NCBI GenBank assembly: GCA_014925825.1
Contig: JACGCK010000421.1
Coordinates: forward strand, 1 to 25,568
Length of the DNA stretch: 25,568 bases
Direction: 5' to 3'
From: Pholiota molesta
Lineage: Eukaryota > Basidiomycota > Agaricomycetes > Agaricales > Strophariaceae
The position numbers and the translations under genes were made by a program. How positions within the stretch are numbered: position 1 is the stretch's first letter; each line of letters opens with the position of its first letter. Shown here in pieces: positions 1-8,860 of this stretch. The notes beneath the pieces are model-generated. The model made no database searches. It worked only from the letters and a program-made list of their open reading frames with translations, and was not told where the DNA came from.

Positions 1-475
1 CATGAATGTGTTCCCAAATGTCTGCATCGACTTGAAGGTACTGCGCTGAGGTTATATATTTTAGAACGAAAGCCATCCCGTCTTCTGCCAGCAGACGGTC
101 TTGCGTTCCATAATGATTTTTGATATCAAGGCGGAGGAACGGCGCCATCGAGCCCTGGTTACTCTTCCACCAACCTATGAAGTCGATGTCTTTCTGGCAA
201 ACTTCCCAGGATTCGAGTTCGGGATCGACGGAATATGCGGTGATGCGATACAACAAGTGAGACCAAAGGGAAGGAGACGCGAGTGCGATCGTTCTCCAGG
301 ATGAGCAGATCTGGCAGAGCAGCATGGGCGCAATCGTTGTGCTTGGCTGGTAGTGCTCCTCCCGAGTCACAAGAGGAAGGCGTGGAACACAGTGGTTGAA
401 AATTTCCCTGAGAACGTCATATGGAACCTTGGTTATTGGGCTCCTAGCCGAATCCCTGGATCTCGACGATGCCAT
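1..475 (-). CDS. F-box protein, 5' part (runs off the left edge)
   Basis: An uninterrupted minus-strand reading frame of 158 codons starts at the ATG at 475-473 and is still open at base 1, so the C-terminus is outside the window. Residues about 17-75 match the fungal F-box-like pattern: VPYDVLREIFNHCVP, then a short variable loop, then APMLLCQICSSWRTIALASP followed by SLWSHL. In this family the N-terminal F-box binds Skp1 of SCF ubiquitin ligases and the C-terminal part, usually leucine-rich repeats, selects the substrate. The downstream part (residues 76-158) has the WW and leucine spacing common after the F-box in large basidiomycete F-box families. No intron is needed within the visible part. 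The substrate cannot be guessed. Confidence 0.85.
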   Translation of the reverse strand, partial: MASSRSRDSARSPITKVPYDVLREIFNHCVPRLPLVTREEHYQPSTTIAPMLLCQICSSWRTIALASPSLWSHLLYRITAYSVDPELESWEVCQKDIDFIGWWKSNQGSMAPFLRLDIKNHYGTQDRLLAEDGMAFVLKYITSAQYLQVDADIWEHIH

Positions 476-784
476 CGTCGTAGTGGGTAGATTATTGATG
501 TTCTGAAAGCTATGTGAAAACGTGAATATGACGTTGGTTGAAGTTTGACATACATACAATGTGGTTTGACACTGACAGCGTAACTAGCTAGCCGCCGGTT
601 ATTTTGGCCAGTCAATTACATGGAAGGCCGACTATTGCCGCCGTAGGTAGACAATATAAGCCTCGAGCCAGTAATCAGATAACATAAACTTATTTTTGAA
701 CCTGCAGCCATTAAAGAAGATTGCAACCTTACCCATGTAAGTCTTAATCGTTCTGAATGATATATAGTTTCTCAGCGTCATATC

Positions 785-1015
785 TATCCAATTTCATGGT
801 AGGTAATTATGTAGACAACAGGAGTGAGCTAGTAAGATGTGAGGGCGACCGGTCGGCGCAGATAGATAACTAATGAACAATATTGTATGGGCGCATGGCA
901 ACCATATCCAATCTCATTGTACAGTAATTATGTAGACAACACAAATGAGCTACGAAGGTGTGGGGGCGACTGGTCGGCGAAGATAGATAACGAACGAATA
1001 ATATTGTGATGGACC
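785..1015. repeat. Direct tandem duplication, two copies of about 120 bp
   Basis: Copy 1 starts near 785 and copy 2 near 905. Both contain TAATTATGTAGACAACA, a GAGCTA block, GGGCGAC.GGTCGGCG, AGATAGATAAC and AATATTGT in the same order and spacing. Copies differ by scattered substitutions and a few 1-2 bp gaps, so the duplication is not very recent. No coding frame is preserved across both copies. Confidence 0.85.
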
Positions 1016-1234
1016 CATGATGGCGTCACAACTTGCAAGGAGAAAAAAAGAGCGCTGGCAGGGACGGCTTGGGTACTCGCTGGTATTCGAATTCGTCCTT
1101 GGTGCCAACGAGGCAGCCTCCCTGACAGATACACATCAAAATGATGTTAGGGGTGGACCAGCCAGCCAGCTAACTGCGCTCTTCGTTCACTTCTTGCCAT
1201 GTTTCCGTGATCACGCCACCCTGGTCGTCAGAAT

Positions 1235-1661
1235 CAGGATATGAGAAAGAAACGTGAATGATGAGAAGACACAACTGTTCATGACTGTTAAAATTACTGT
1301 CCGATTCTACTAAAAAACCCGGTCGACCGTCGACCACCTAAAGTCACAGCGCCCCGCTTGCAGATCCTTCGCAGGCTTCCCACTACACACGGATACCCAA
1401 CAACGCCGTACTGAGAGTGCAGCTAGGCAAGAAGAGCGCTCTATAGCTTGCTCGCATGAGGAATATGAGAAGGATGCGTGAACGACGAGAGGACATACCG
1501 GTTCATCGCTGTCCGATTCGAGTGAAAACCCGGTCGACCACCTGAAGTCACAGCGCCCCGCCTTCAGATCCTTCGCAGGCTTCCCACTACACACGGAAAG
1601 CCAACGACGCCGCACTGAGAGTGCGGCTAGGCAAGAAGAGCGCGCTATCGCATGCTCGCAG
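1235..1661. repeat. Direct tandem duplication, two copies of about 205 bp
   Basis: Copy A (about 1235-1458) and copy B (about 1461-1661) share GATCCTTCGCAGGCTTCCC followed by ACTACACACGGA, AAGTCACAGCGCCCCGC and GGCAAGAAGAGCGC in the same order. Copy A has an extra 7 bp that creates the palindrome GGTCGACCGTCGACC at 1321-1335. A 101-residue minus frame (1310-1615) runs through both copies and therefore repeats a 27-residue block; it is more easily explained as a by-product of the repeat than as a gene. Confidence 0.85.
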
Positions 1662-2501
1662 CGTCAATCCGTGGCAGCCTCGACCTCCACCCAGCCAGCG
1701 CGTTCTCAGTCGGTCGATGCGTGCAAAGTTGGTTTGGCTGTCCAGTGCCTATGAAGCTCGGATGGAACTCGCGTCGCAGAGTCTGGGGACGAGACGATTG
1801 CTGCAAAGGCGCGGTAGCGCGAGGCGGGTGTTAGTGACACGATGTTGGAAGGGCAAACGATATCCGAAGCTGGGTTGGGGGTCCTATTGAAATCTGGATT
1901 CATCAGTTGGCGCCCCGTACTCGCAGACACTCACAAATTTAACTCGGCAAACACGAGTCAAGGTAAATTGGAGGTTAGGAAATAGAGCCGTTCATGATCA
2001 CTCGATTTGAACGGTGCTCGGTATAGCTGGGGTAGAGTCCTTGTACGAGTTGAGTACTGAGTGCGGGTTCGACGTTTAGAAAGCGTGATGCTACCTAAAG
2101 TTCTCGTCACTCGTCACGCGTCACTGTCGGTTTGTCGGCTCCGATTACCGTGCACCCAGAACCAAATCGTGTTCTTGAACCTTCCTCCATCGACATTGTC
2201 CACGACGTTCTCCAAGTCCACTCATAGATAAACTAAGAACGGAGGCCTGGCCAATAATTCACCCTGAAAAATCAGGGCATTTTGAGGTATGCGTTCCTGC
2301 TCCACCCAAGCTTATACCCAATTGTCTCAAAGTTGTCGATCAGGTTCATGCAAATACACAGCACCCAAGCAAACTCGCACCCGGAGGCGCGCCCGGCCAA
2401 AGGATAGATCTCAGAAAGTGAGTTACGGAGACATTCCTGACTCTTCGAAAACCCGTTTCGTCAAGGCACCACTGCCTGAAACCCCCACCTTCGTCTGAAA
2501 C

Positions 2502-3967
2502 ATGACTGCCCTCCCGCCCCAAGCCCCAGAGCGCCTCCGGCATCTCGACAGCATCGTGAGCGCATACAACGTCTGCCTCAACCTTGAGCGGGCCCTCCTG
2601 AGGGACGCTGGCAACATGGCCGGCGGCGGCAAGGCCGAGGGCGTGGCGAAGAACCTGATCTACGCGCGCACGCTCGGGTACCTCATCCACTTCGTCCCCA
2701 CTAAAGAGGGGCCGACTTCTATCGTGCGCGGGATCGCTGCGTGTGGGGATGATAACGCGCAGCTGCTTACTATGGGGAAGATTTATTACGACCATTATAT
2801 CAGGGCATGTACGCTCGCCACCTCCCCTCGTTGTGTGTTGTGAGCATCTAATGCCGTCGCGGATGCAGTCAAAGCCGCCAAGGGCCGCGTCGCAACGCCC
2901 TCCTCCGATGAGTCCCGGGCCACGTTCGACACCATCGAAGAAATGTCCGCGGCGCTCTTCGTAGACGTTCCCCAGTCGCACTCTGCCGCCAAAAATGATG
3001 TCCGTGCCATTCAACCTCTCATCGTTCGAATACGCGTCTCATTGAGAATGCTCGCTATACAGGCTTTAATCCGTGACGGATACCGCTGCATCGTCACCGG
3101 GAAATATGACGCGCGTGCAGTACATGAAAACCGCGAGCTCCAAGACATCGTCAACGCAGACCCCAGCACACGCACCGCGCCCACGGAGTGCGGGCACATA
3201 TTCCCGCTCTCCGTGTACCCCGCCCGAGAGCCCGACTCGCGAAAGGTAGGTGCACCCGTCCCATCCCTTGTCCTCATCCCCAATCTAAATCTACACACCC
3301 CATTGTCCGTTCCCGGTATCCGCACGCAACTCTGCTACTACTACATAGCGCAATTACGCTGCATCTATGTACGGCGTGATGGCGCGGCTGTGCCACGAGG
3401 ACGTCCCGCGCGCGCTGATCCGGTCGAACATCCACCGGCTGGAGAACGCGATGACGCTCGTGCACGACTTCCGCCTCGGCTTCGACGCGTTTGCGTTCTG
3501 GTTCGCGGAAACCGTACGTCCGCCCCCCATCGCCTCCCTCGCCGCACTGACACAAGCCGCCCCCCATACCGCCCCTCCCACCCTACCCCTCCTATCCTGT
3601 CCTATCCTATCCGATCATATCATATCCTATCCCATCCCATCCCATCCTAACCCGAACCCAAACCCAGCCCGTCTTAAACACCTACACCCTCGAATCCGCG
3701 CGCGCCTACGACCTGCGCGACTACCCCGCCACCATCACCCTCCGCACCCCGGACCCCGTGCGTCTGCCGCTCCCGTCCCCGCGGTACCTCGCGATCCACG
3801 CGGCGTGCGCAAGGGTCGCGCAGTACTCCGGGGCCGCGGAGCTGATCGGGCGGGTGTACCAGGAGATGGACGAGGGGCGGAGCCGCGGGTCGGGCGGGCT
3901 GGATCCGGGGGGCGGGTCTGGGGGGGTGCTGGAGCGCGCGCTGAGGGCGCTGCAGGTCGGGGAGTGA
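2502..3967 (+). CDS. HNH-endonuclease-type protein (fungal HNH_2 family), five exons
   Basis: Exons 2502-2808, 2869-2999, 3063-3245, 3349-3513 and 3668-3967 give 361 residues; all four introns are GT..AG and the phases agree. The centre matches the fungal HNH_2 pattern: DAPQSH-like VPQSHSAAKND, then ALIRDGYRCIVTGKYD (about 147-162), then ECGHIFPLS carrying the first His, then RLENAMTLVHDFRLGFDAF carrying the Asn and last His. The motif suggests a metal-dependent nuclease fold; whether it cuts DNA is unknown, and this family is large in basidiomycetes without an assigned role. Intron 1 is placed so that F-KAAKGR is restored. Intron 2 (3000-3062) is 63 nt, a multiple of three, with no stop. The last exon is very GC- and Gly-rich. 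A degraded copy lies at 13918-14200. Confidence 0.85.
3593..3664. repeat. TATCC/CATCC microsatellite inside the last HNH intron
   Basis: Irregular run of TATCC, TATCA and CATCC units on the plus strand within the 154-nt intron 3514-3667, merging into an AACCC-rich stretch just before the acceptor. The related fragment at 14110-14150 has only CCTATCCTGTCC at this place and no run, so the tract grew in this copy or was lost in the other. Confidence 0.8.
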
Positions 3968-4993
3968 AGGAGGGAGGGGCGGGCGGGGGGGTGCGTGGTG
4001 TGGGAGGTGCGTGGGAGGTGAGGTTGTTGGGGAGTTGTGGGATGTTGTGGGGGGTGGCTAGTAGGATTTGGCTATGTATGACGCCAGTTAATACGTACTC
4101 AAATTACAAATTTTATCTGACGAGATATAAGCATGCCATGCAGATAGTATAATTTGATTAATCCCTTTGCACCGCTACTTCCACATGAGCGAAAGGAATG
4201 AGTTAGACCAACAAAAATTATTGCTACCATCACAGAGGTTAATTCCTTTATCATCATTTCTAAACATGTCTTTGCGCGATGGATTTTCTTCGTTTGTACT
4301 ATACTATACGTAGATCTTCTGGTCCACTGCCTCCATTGAAAGTCAAACATTCTGTAAAGGGGACTAGATTTAGCCTACATATCACCGTATCTTTAAACCT
4401 GTTCTTGTCAATTCCGTTGGTAGTTTTCAAGCCTTTGCTGAATTGAATTTGGATCGATATATTAATAATAGCTCATTCCCCGATTTTCAAGGAGCCCTAG
4501 AATTCTACTCAACACATTATTTCAATATAACGTTAGAAAATGGAGGAAAACAAGGTATTCTTGAGGCGGCGATGCAGATGAAGTATCGCTTCCAAAGCCT
4601 CGTTACCTTTTACGGGCAATAGAGCAGACACCCTTCAAAAATCTGCAAAATACATGGCAGTCATTCATCGATTCTCTCGTCCGGGAATTGAAGGCTTCCG
4701 TGTCCGTACTCCTCCTCTTGCGTTCATCTCATTTGAAATAGAAGGCATTTAAGGCCCCATTGATTTTGTTGATAACTTGATCGTGGCCTATTACCCGAAA
4801 CGGAACCAAGGTAGGCCCTTACTGAGAAATGTTCATTGTTGGCCAATACCATGGATCGTAGGCCATTTAAGGAGCCCTTTTCGCCTCACAAAGCGAGATG
4901 CGCGTTCAAACGCAACAATTCACAATTAACAAATCCATTATATTCTACGCTAAGCGTCAATTATGTTACGCATCACTACTTTCCAGAACATGC
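3968..4993. other. Intergenic, AT-rich after 4060; carries a cassette remnant
   Basis: The first 100 bases are a G-rich 3' flank of the HNH gene. The rest is AT-rich and contains no frame that I can support. The only recognisable item is the repeat at 4181-4250 described separately. The right end is the 3' flank of the minus-strand RNase-like gene. Confidence 0.5.
4181..4250. repeat. Remnant of the HNH/DUF3632 spacer (partner at 7511-7580)
   Basis: CCACATGAGCGAAAGGAATG occurs here and at 7511; after it both copies share AGACCAAC, TTGCTACCATC or ATGCTACCATC, and CACA.GGTTA. Homology is lost about 20-30 bases before the point where the DUF3632 unit would begin. In the 7511 copy the next bases lead straight into the DUF3632 unit at 7594. 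Confidence 0.8.
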
Positions 4994-5581
4994 TCAGCAT
5001 AAAACATATCCGTTGCGACGAGATGCTCCCTCATGAGTTACGCATCCGCAAAAGTGACTGTAAAAAGGTTGCAAATCAACTTTTTGGGAACTGGAACACG
5101 GCACTGGCACCTACTTTCCACTGAAGATTGCACGATCCGCTCCCCGTCTGGTGAGAAACCACCTTTTCCTTGGATTGGGGCAGTTGGCCAAGGCAAATTT
5201 TTCTTTGTTTTTGAAATGCACAGATTTGTTTCTGTGTAATAGTTTAGCTCCTGATCCAATGTTCACGATCATTATTTATAGGACTTACATTGCCCTGGTT
5301 TTGCTGTAGACATCGGGATAGTGCCGTCCATCTAAAAGTAACTCATTATTTCTTGACTCCAAGTCATCAATTATAACCAACTCACTGCAAGTACACGAAT
5401 TAACGGGGGTCACTGGTGGAGCGGGATGCACTGGTGGAGCGGGATGCACTGGTGGAGCGGGATGCACTGGTGCAATGGGATGCACATCGCTTCTACGCTC
5501 TAGTTGCGGGTTATCCAAAGGAGCTGCCGATACTAGAAGGAGCGGGAACGCGAGAAGGCAGGTAATGAAGACGTTTTTCAT
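4994..5581 (-). CDS. Secreted RNase T1/N1-like protein with a proline-rich linker, three exons
   Basis: The first exon alone looks like a 98-residue ORF, but its stop lies inside a perfect donor (GTAAGT). Exons 5581-5289, 5231-5115 and 5057-4994, with two 57-nt GT..CAG introns, give 157 residues ending in Cys. Residues 1-19 are a signal peptide; E28-R29-R30 is a Kex2-like site; 33-57 is a VHPAPP repeat. The domain (about 62-157) shows YPDVY (88-92), RGADRAIF (127-134) and CVTHEGASRRN (142-152), matching the order YPxxY, GADRxxF and ITHTGAS of guanyl-specific RNases, whose Arg and His are catalytic. The family's second His after YP is Asp here, the Asn-Asn-Tyr-Glu guanine loop is not recognisable, and the catalytic Glu is uncertain (E108 candidate). 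It may be active with altered specificity, or inactive. TATA box at 5701-5694. Confidence 0.8.
5412..5483 (-). repeat. 18-bp coding minisatellite, four units
   Basis: Three identical copies of an 18-bp unit (5412-5429, 5430-5447, 5448-5465) and one variant (5466-5483) encode the VHPAPP repeats between the signal peptide and the RNase-like domain. Perfect identity of three units points to recent slippage, so repeat number probably varies between strains. Confidence 0.95.
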
Positions 5582-6094
5582 TATTGGGAATAAGTTTTAA
5601 GATTGTTAAGTGAGAACAAAGATCAAAGTAAGTTCGCGTGGGTCGAATGGGTTCCAGGGCACCAGGCAAAGAATACACAACCAGATCCATAGTCTTTTAT
5701 AGTTGTCGAGCGTTGATCAGGTGCTCCGAACGCGCAGATATATATATATATGCTCATATCGAACATGTCGGAACAGTGTGGATAGTGGAAATATCAAACG
5801 ATGTCAATTGGACCTCGAGCGCGAATATTTACATTTTCATTGACATAACGTCCAAAATGGCTGATGAATCGAAATCAGTATCTTGAGTTGATATTCAACC
5901 TGATAATCGGTATCAAGTTTAACGCCATATATATGCCTATCTGAACCTCGTTTTCACCGAGATAAAGGACAAAGAGATCGCAGATGAGCAAGCAAGGAAG
6001 GACATTCTAATCTTTGGCAACATTGAGGAGGCCGCATCAAGCGCCCATCGTGATTTTAGTGCTTCTTATCTTGACCACGGGGCGCAGAAGTGTG
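5582..6094. other. Intergenic region between the RNase-like gene and the first DUF3632 unit
   Basis: Contains the promoter side of the minus-strand RNase-like gene, including a TATA box and a short TA-dinucleotide run near 5740. No coding frame with recognisable motifs is visible. The segmental duplication starts at about 6095. Confidence 0.5.
5694..5701 (-). promoter_or_regulatory. TATA box of the RNase-like gene
   Basis: TATAAAAG on the minus strand, about 112 bases upstream of the ATG at 5581-5579. A second AT-rich candidate (TATATATATATATG on the plus strand, 5739-5752) lies further upstream. Confidence 0.5.
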
Positions 6095-7460
6095 TCAGGC
6101 TTGGGACCCACAAGGCCTAAGGCCTAAGGAATCATCCACTTCGCCGAAGTAGAACGTACACGATGGACCCACAAGCCTCAGGAATCACCCACATTAGAAA
6201 CTAAGTACGCGATGACTGAAGCTTTCATCAAATCTTTCGCGAATTTAGGGTAGCGGATGCCGATGTATGCAATTCTAGATCAAACACTTTTGATGAAAAT
6301 AAAGGCTTTTAATAGATCACCGGCGCATTATTAAGTCCATCCATTCCTTTTGCGCCATTCTTCCTACAATCATGTCGACCACTACTGCTTTGAACCTTCC
6401 ATTCCCCAGCTACACAGACGGACAAAAGATTTATCTTCAGCAGACTCTTGATGACGAACATAAAGTCTTCTCCATCCTCGATGCATACCTCCAGCCCTCA
6501 TCTGCGATATCTGCAACGATTGCTGCGGAGGAGATCAACAAGCTCTATATGACGAGTCCATCGCCTGGGCCGGAGGACTATTATAGCTCCCTGTCGCATC
6601 TCTGGGAGACTTTCGTCATGGTGGTAGATCAGATCCCTTGGCAGCACCCATCTCAGGACAAACTCGTCGCATTGATAAAAACCCTCCGCGACCTTCCCGA
6701 TCCAACCGCAATTACCGTTGCCTACTGGGACGATGGCACTACGAAGCTTTGGGCTGATCTCCCAGTTCTTGATCACGTTCTGACGGACAGTCTTGAAACA
6801 CACGGTAAATAACAATCCCCCTTGCGTACATGGATTATGATGATGTTTTAATCATTCTTCGTTGGATAGGCATTGTCATAGACGACGATTCAGAAGAAGA
6901 GAAGGGCTCGCGTATCCGTGATATTAACTTCCAGGCCTTCGCTGCGCGATTGACTATAGAGGGTGTTTGGGATGTGTCAAGACTCGCTGTATATAGTATA
7001 CGTGACGTTCTGGAGGAAGATCCGGACTTCGACGTTCCGGGCTATGATAAAGTAGGCCCTCATCTGGATACTGGCATCCCCGTGGCGAATGTGTGGATCT
7101 CCCTTGCCGGAAAACTCATTTTCGGTCTCTGCAAAGTGAACGGAGAGGGCGCTGCTCGGAATGACATGCCTGGCGGAAAACATTGGAAAGGAAGTGTAGG
7201 CTTTTCTGTCGAACGATGGGAGTTCTGGAAGCAGAGATTGGATGAAGTAGCAATAAACGACGAGGCGAGTGAGGAAACCCGCGGTATTGCGAAGAAGATG
7301 AAGGAAATGATGATCGCGGCCGAGGCTTGAACGTCGTAGATGTACCGCTGTCACCGTGCAGGTTTTGGGGATCAAGTATGTAGTCGCAATTGCACGTCCT
7401 GTTTTTTTTATCTGCGGTAAATGTATTGGCTACAAGTTGGCTACAAGCTTGTATAGGCTT
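6095..7460 (+). repeat. Segmental duplication unit, copy 1
   Basis: Starts at TCAGGCTTGGGACCCACAAG and ends near the ATGTATTGGCTACAAG block. It contains about 280 bp of upstream DNA, a DUF3632 gene and about 130 bp of downstream DNA. Copy 2 is 7594-8860, copy 3 is 14211-15468. Copies 1 and 2 are very close in sequence; copy 3 is visibly more diverged. Confidence 0.9.
6372..7330 (+). CDS. DUF3632-family protein, copy A, two exons
   Basis: Exon 1 6372-6804 and exon 2 6870-7330, joined by a 65-nt phase-1 intron (GTAAAT..ATAG), encode 297 residues. Without splicing the frame stops within five bases of the donor, so the two open frames are one gene. The C-terminal half carries the DUF3632 signature: NFQAFAARLTIEG, ANVWISLAGKLIFGLCKV, then WKGSVGFSVERWEFWKQRL and a short helical tail ending MKEMMIAAEA. 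The N-terminal half is helical with a conserved LSHLWETFV and PWQHPSQDKLVALIKTLRDLP, also usual for the family. The family is cytosolic by appearance (no signal peptide or membrane segment) and has no known biochemical function. Close paralogs follow at 7790 and 14402. Confidence 0.85.
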
Positions 7461-7510
7461 GTATAGTGGTCGAAGCGTGACATGTAACTGGAAAATTAAT
7501 TCTAGATCAT

Positions 7511-7593
7511 CCACATGAGCGAAAGGAATGAGCTACTACCAGACCAACGCAAATGCTACCATCGCACAGGTTATTTGTTAAATAACTTTGGTT
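7511..7593. repeat. Spacer element preceding DUF3632 unit 2 (partner at 4181-4250)
   Basis: Begins CCACATGAGCGAAAGGAATG and leads through GGTTATTTGTTAAATAAC to the unit-2 start at 7594. The same block follows the intact HNH gene at 4181, which suggests that it belongs to the original junction between HNH and DUF3632 genes. Confidence 0.8.
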
Positions 7594-8860
7594 TCAGGCT
7601 TGGGATCCACAAGGCCTCAGGAATTAGCTCCTTTGGTGAAAGAGAAGTCACACATTGGACCCACAAGCAACCCACAAGGCCTCAGAGATCAAACACTTTT
7701 GATGAAAATGAACATTATCAACAGATCACCGGCGCCGTGACTTCGTTGTCAAGTCCATCCATTCCTTCTTCGCCATTATTCCTACAATCATGTCGACTGC
7801 TACTGCTTTGGACCTTCCATTCCCCAACTACACAGACGGACAAAAGATTTGTCTTCAGCAGACTCTTGATGACGAACATAAAGTCTTCTCCATCCTCGAT
7901 GCGTACATCCAGCCCTTATCCGCGATATCTGCAACGACTGCTGCGGAGGAGATCGACAAACTTTACACGACGAGTCCATCGCCTGGACCGGAGGACTATT
8001 ATAGCTCCCTGTCGCATCTCTGGGAGACTTTCGTCATGGTGGTAGATCAAATCCCTTGGCAGCACCCATCTCAAGACAAACTCGTCGCATTGATGAAAAC
8101 CCTCCGCGACCTTCCTGATCCAACCACGATTACCGTTGCCTACTGGGACGATGGCACTGCGAAGCTTTGGGCTGATCTCCCAGTTTTTGCTCACGTTCTG
8201 ACGGACGCTTATGAAACACATGGTAAATAACAATCCCCCTTTTGTACATGCATTACGATGATGTTTTAATCATTCTTCGTTGGATAGGCATTATCATAAA
8301 CGACGATTCAGAAGAAGAGAAGGGATCGCGTATCTGTGATATTAACTTCCAGGCCTTCGCTGCGCGATTGACCATAGAGGGTGTTTGGGATGTGTCCAGA
8401 CTCGCTGTATATCGTATACGCAACGTTCTGGAGGTAGATCCAGACTTCTACCTTCCGGGCTACGACAAAGTAGGCCCTCATCTGGATACTGGCATCCCCG
8501 TGGCGAATGTATGGATCTCCCTTGCCGGCAAACTCATTTTCGGTCTCTGCAAAGTGAACGGAGAGGGCGCTGCTCGGAATGACATGGCTGCAGGAAAATA
8601 TTGGAAAGGAAGTGTAGGGTTTTCGGTCGAACGATGGGAGTTCTGGAAGCAGAGATTAGATGAAGTAGCAATAAACGACGAGGCGAGTGAGGAAACCAGA
8701 GGTATTGCGAAAAAGATAAAGGAAACGATGATTGCGGCCGAAGCTTGAAGGTCGTAGTAGTACCGCTGTCACCGTGCAGGTTTTGGGGATCAAGTATGTA
8801 GTCGCAATTGCACGTCCTGTTTTTTTCTGCGGTCAATGTATTGGCTACAAGCTTATATAG
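7594..8860 (+). repeat. Segmental duplication unit, copy 2
   Basis: Same order as copy 1: TCAGGCTTGGGA block, ATCAAACACTTTTGATGAAAA, the TCCATCCATTCC leader, gene B, and the GTGCAGGTTTTGGGGATCAA downstream block. The upstream part is about 80 bp shorter than in copy 1. It lies in direct tandem with copy 1, about 130 bp apart. Confidence 0.9.
7790..8748 (+). CDS. DUF3632-family protein, copy B, two exons
   Basis: Exons 7790-8222 and 8288-8748 with a 65-nt intron at the same place and phase as copy A; 297 residues. It is nearly identical to copy A. Changes include D for N at residue 8, CLQQ for YLQQ, EVDPDFYLPG for EEDPDFDVPG and AAGKYW for PGGKHW. Both exons are free of frameshifts and both splice sites are kept, so it is probably functional, and the tandem pair could exchange sequence by gene conversion. 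Function unknown. The start ATG is in the same leader context (CTACAATC-ATG-TCGAC) in all three copies, which supports the chosen start. Confidence 0.85.

Larger units (their letters stand above)
476..2501. other. 2.0 kb without a convincing gene, containing two tandem duplications
   Basis: No frame here combines good length, conserved motifs and plausible splice sites. It holds the two tandem duplications listed separately (785-1015 and 1235-1661), the upstream region of the F-box gene on the left and the promoter side of the HNH gene on the right. A 74-residue minus frame at 1706-1930 and an 89-residue plus frame at 1621-1890 overlap each other and match nothing I recognise. Confidence 0.5.

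Noticed and set aside
1310..1615. 101-codon minus-strand frame with a repeated CSGKPAKDL block
   Set aside because: The repetition is that of the underlying 205-bp tandem duplication; no start context, splice sites or family support.
2346..3014. 222-codon minus-strand frame
   Set aside because: It is antisense to exons 1 and 2 of the HNH gene, has no domain motifs and arises from the GC-rich third positions of the real gene.
3367..4152. 261-codon plus-strand frame with Pro/Arg/Gly-rich tail
   Set aside because: It starts inside HNH exon 4, reads through intron 4 and then runs out of frame through exon 5 and the 3' flank.
5412..5483. CRISPR-like array
   Set aside because: The units are contiguous 18-bp repeats without spacers, lie inside a coding exon, and the genome is fungal.
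7515..8045. 176-codon plus-strand frame
   Set aside because: It overlaps the promoter and first exon of DUF3632 copy B in another frame.
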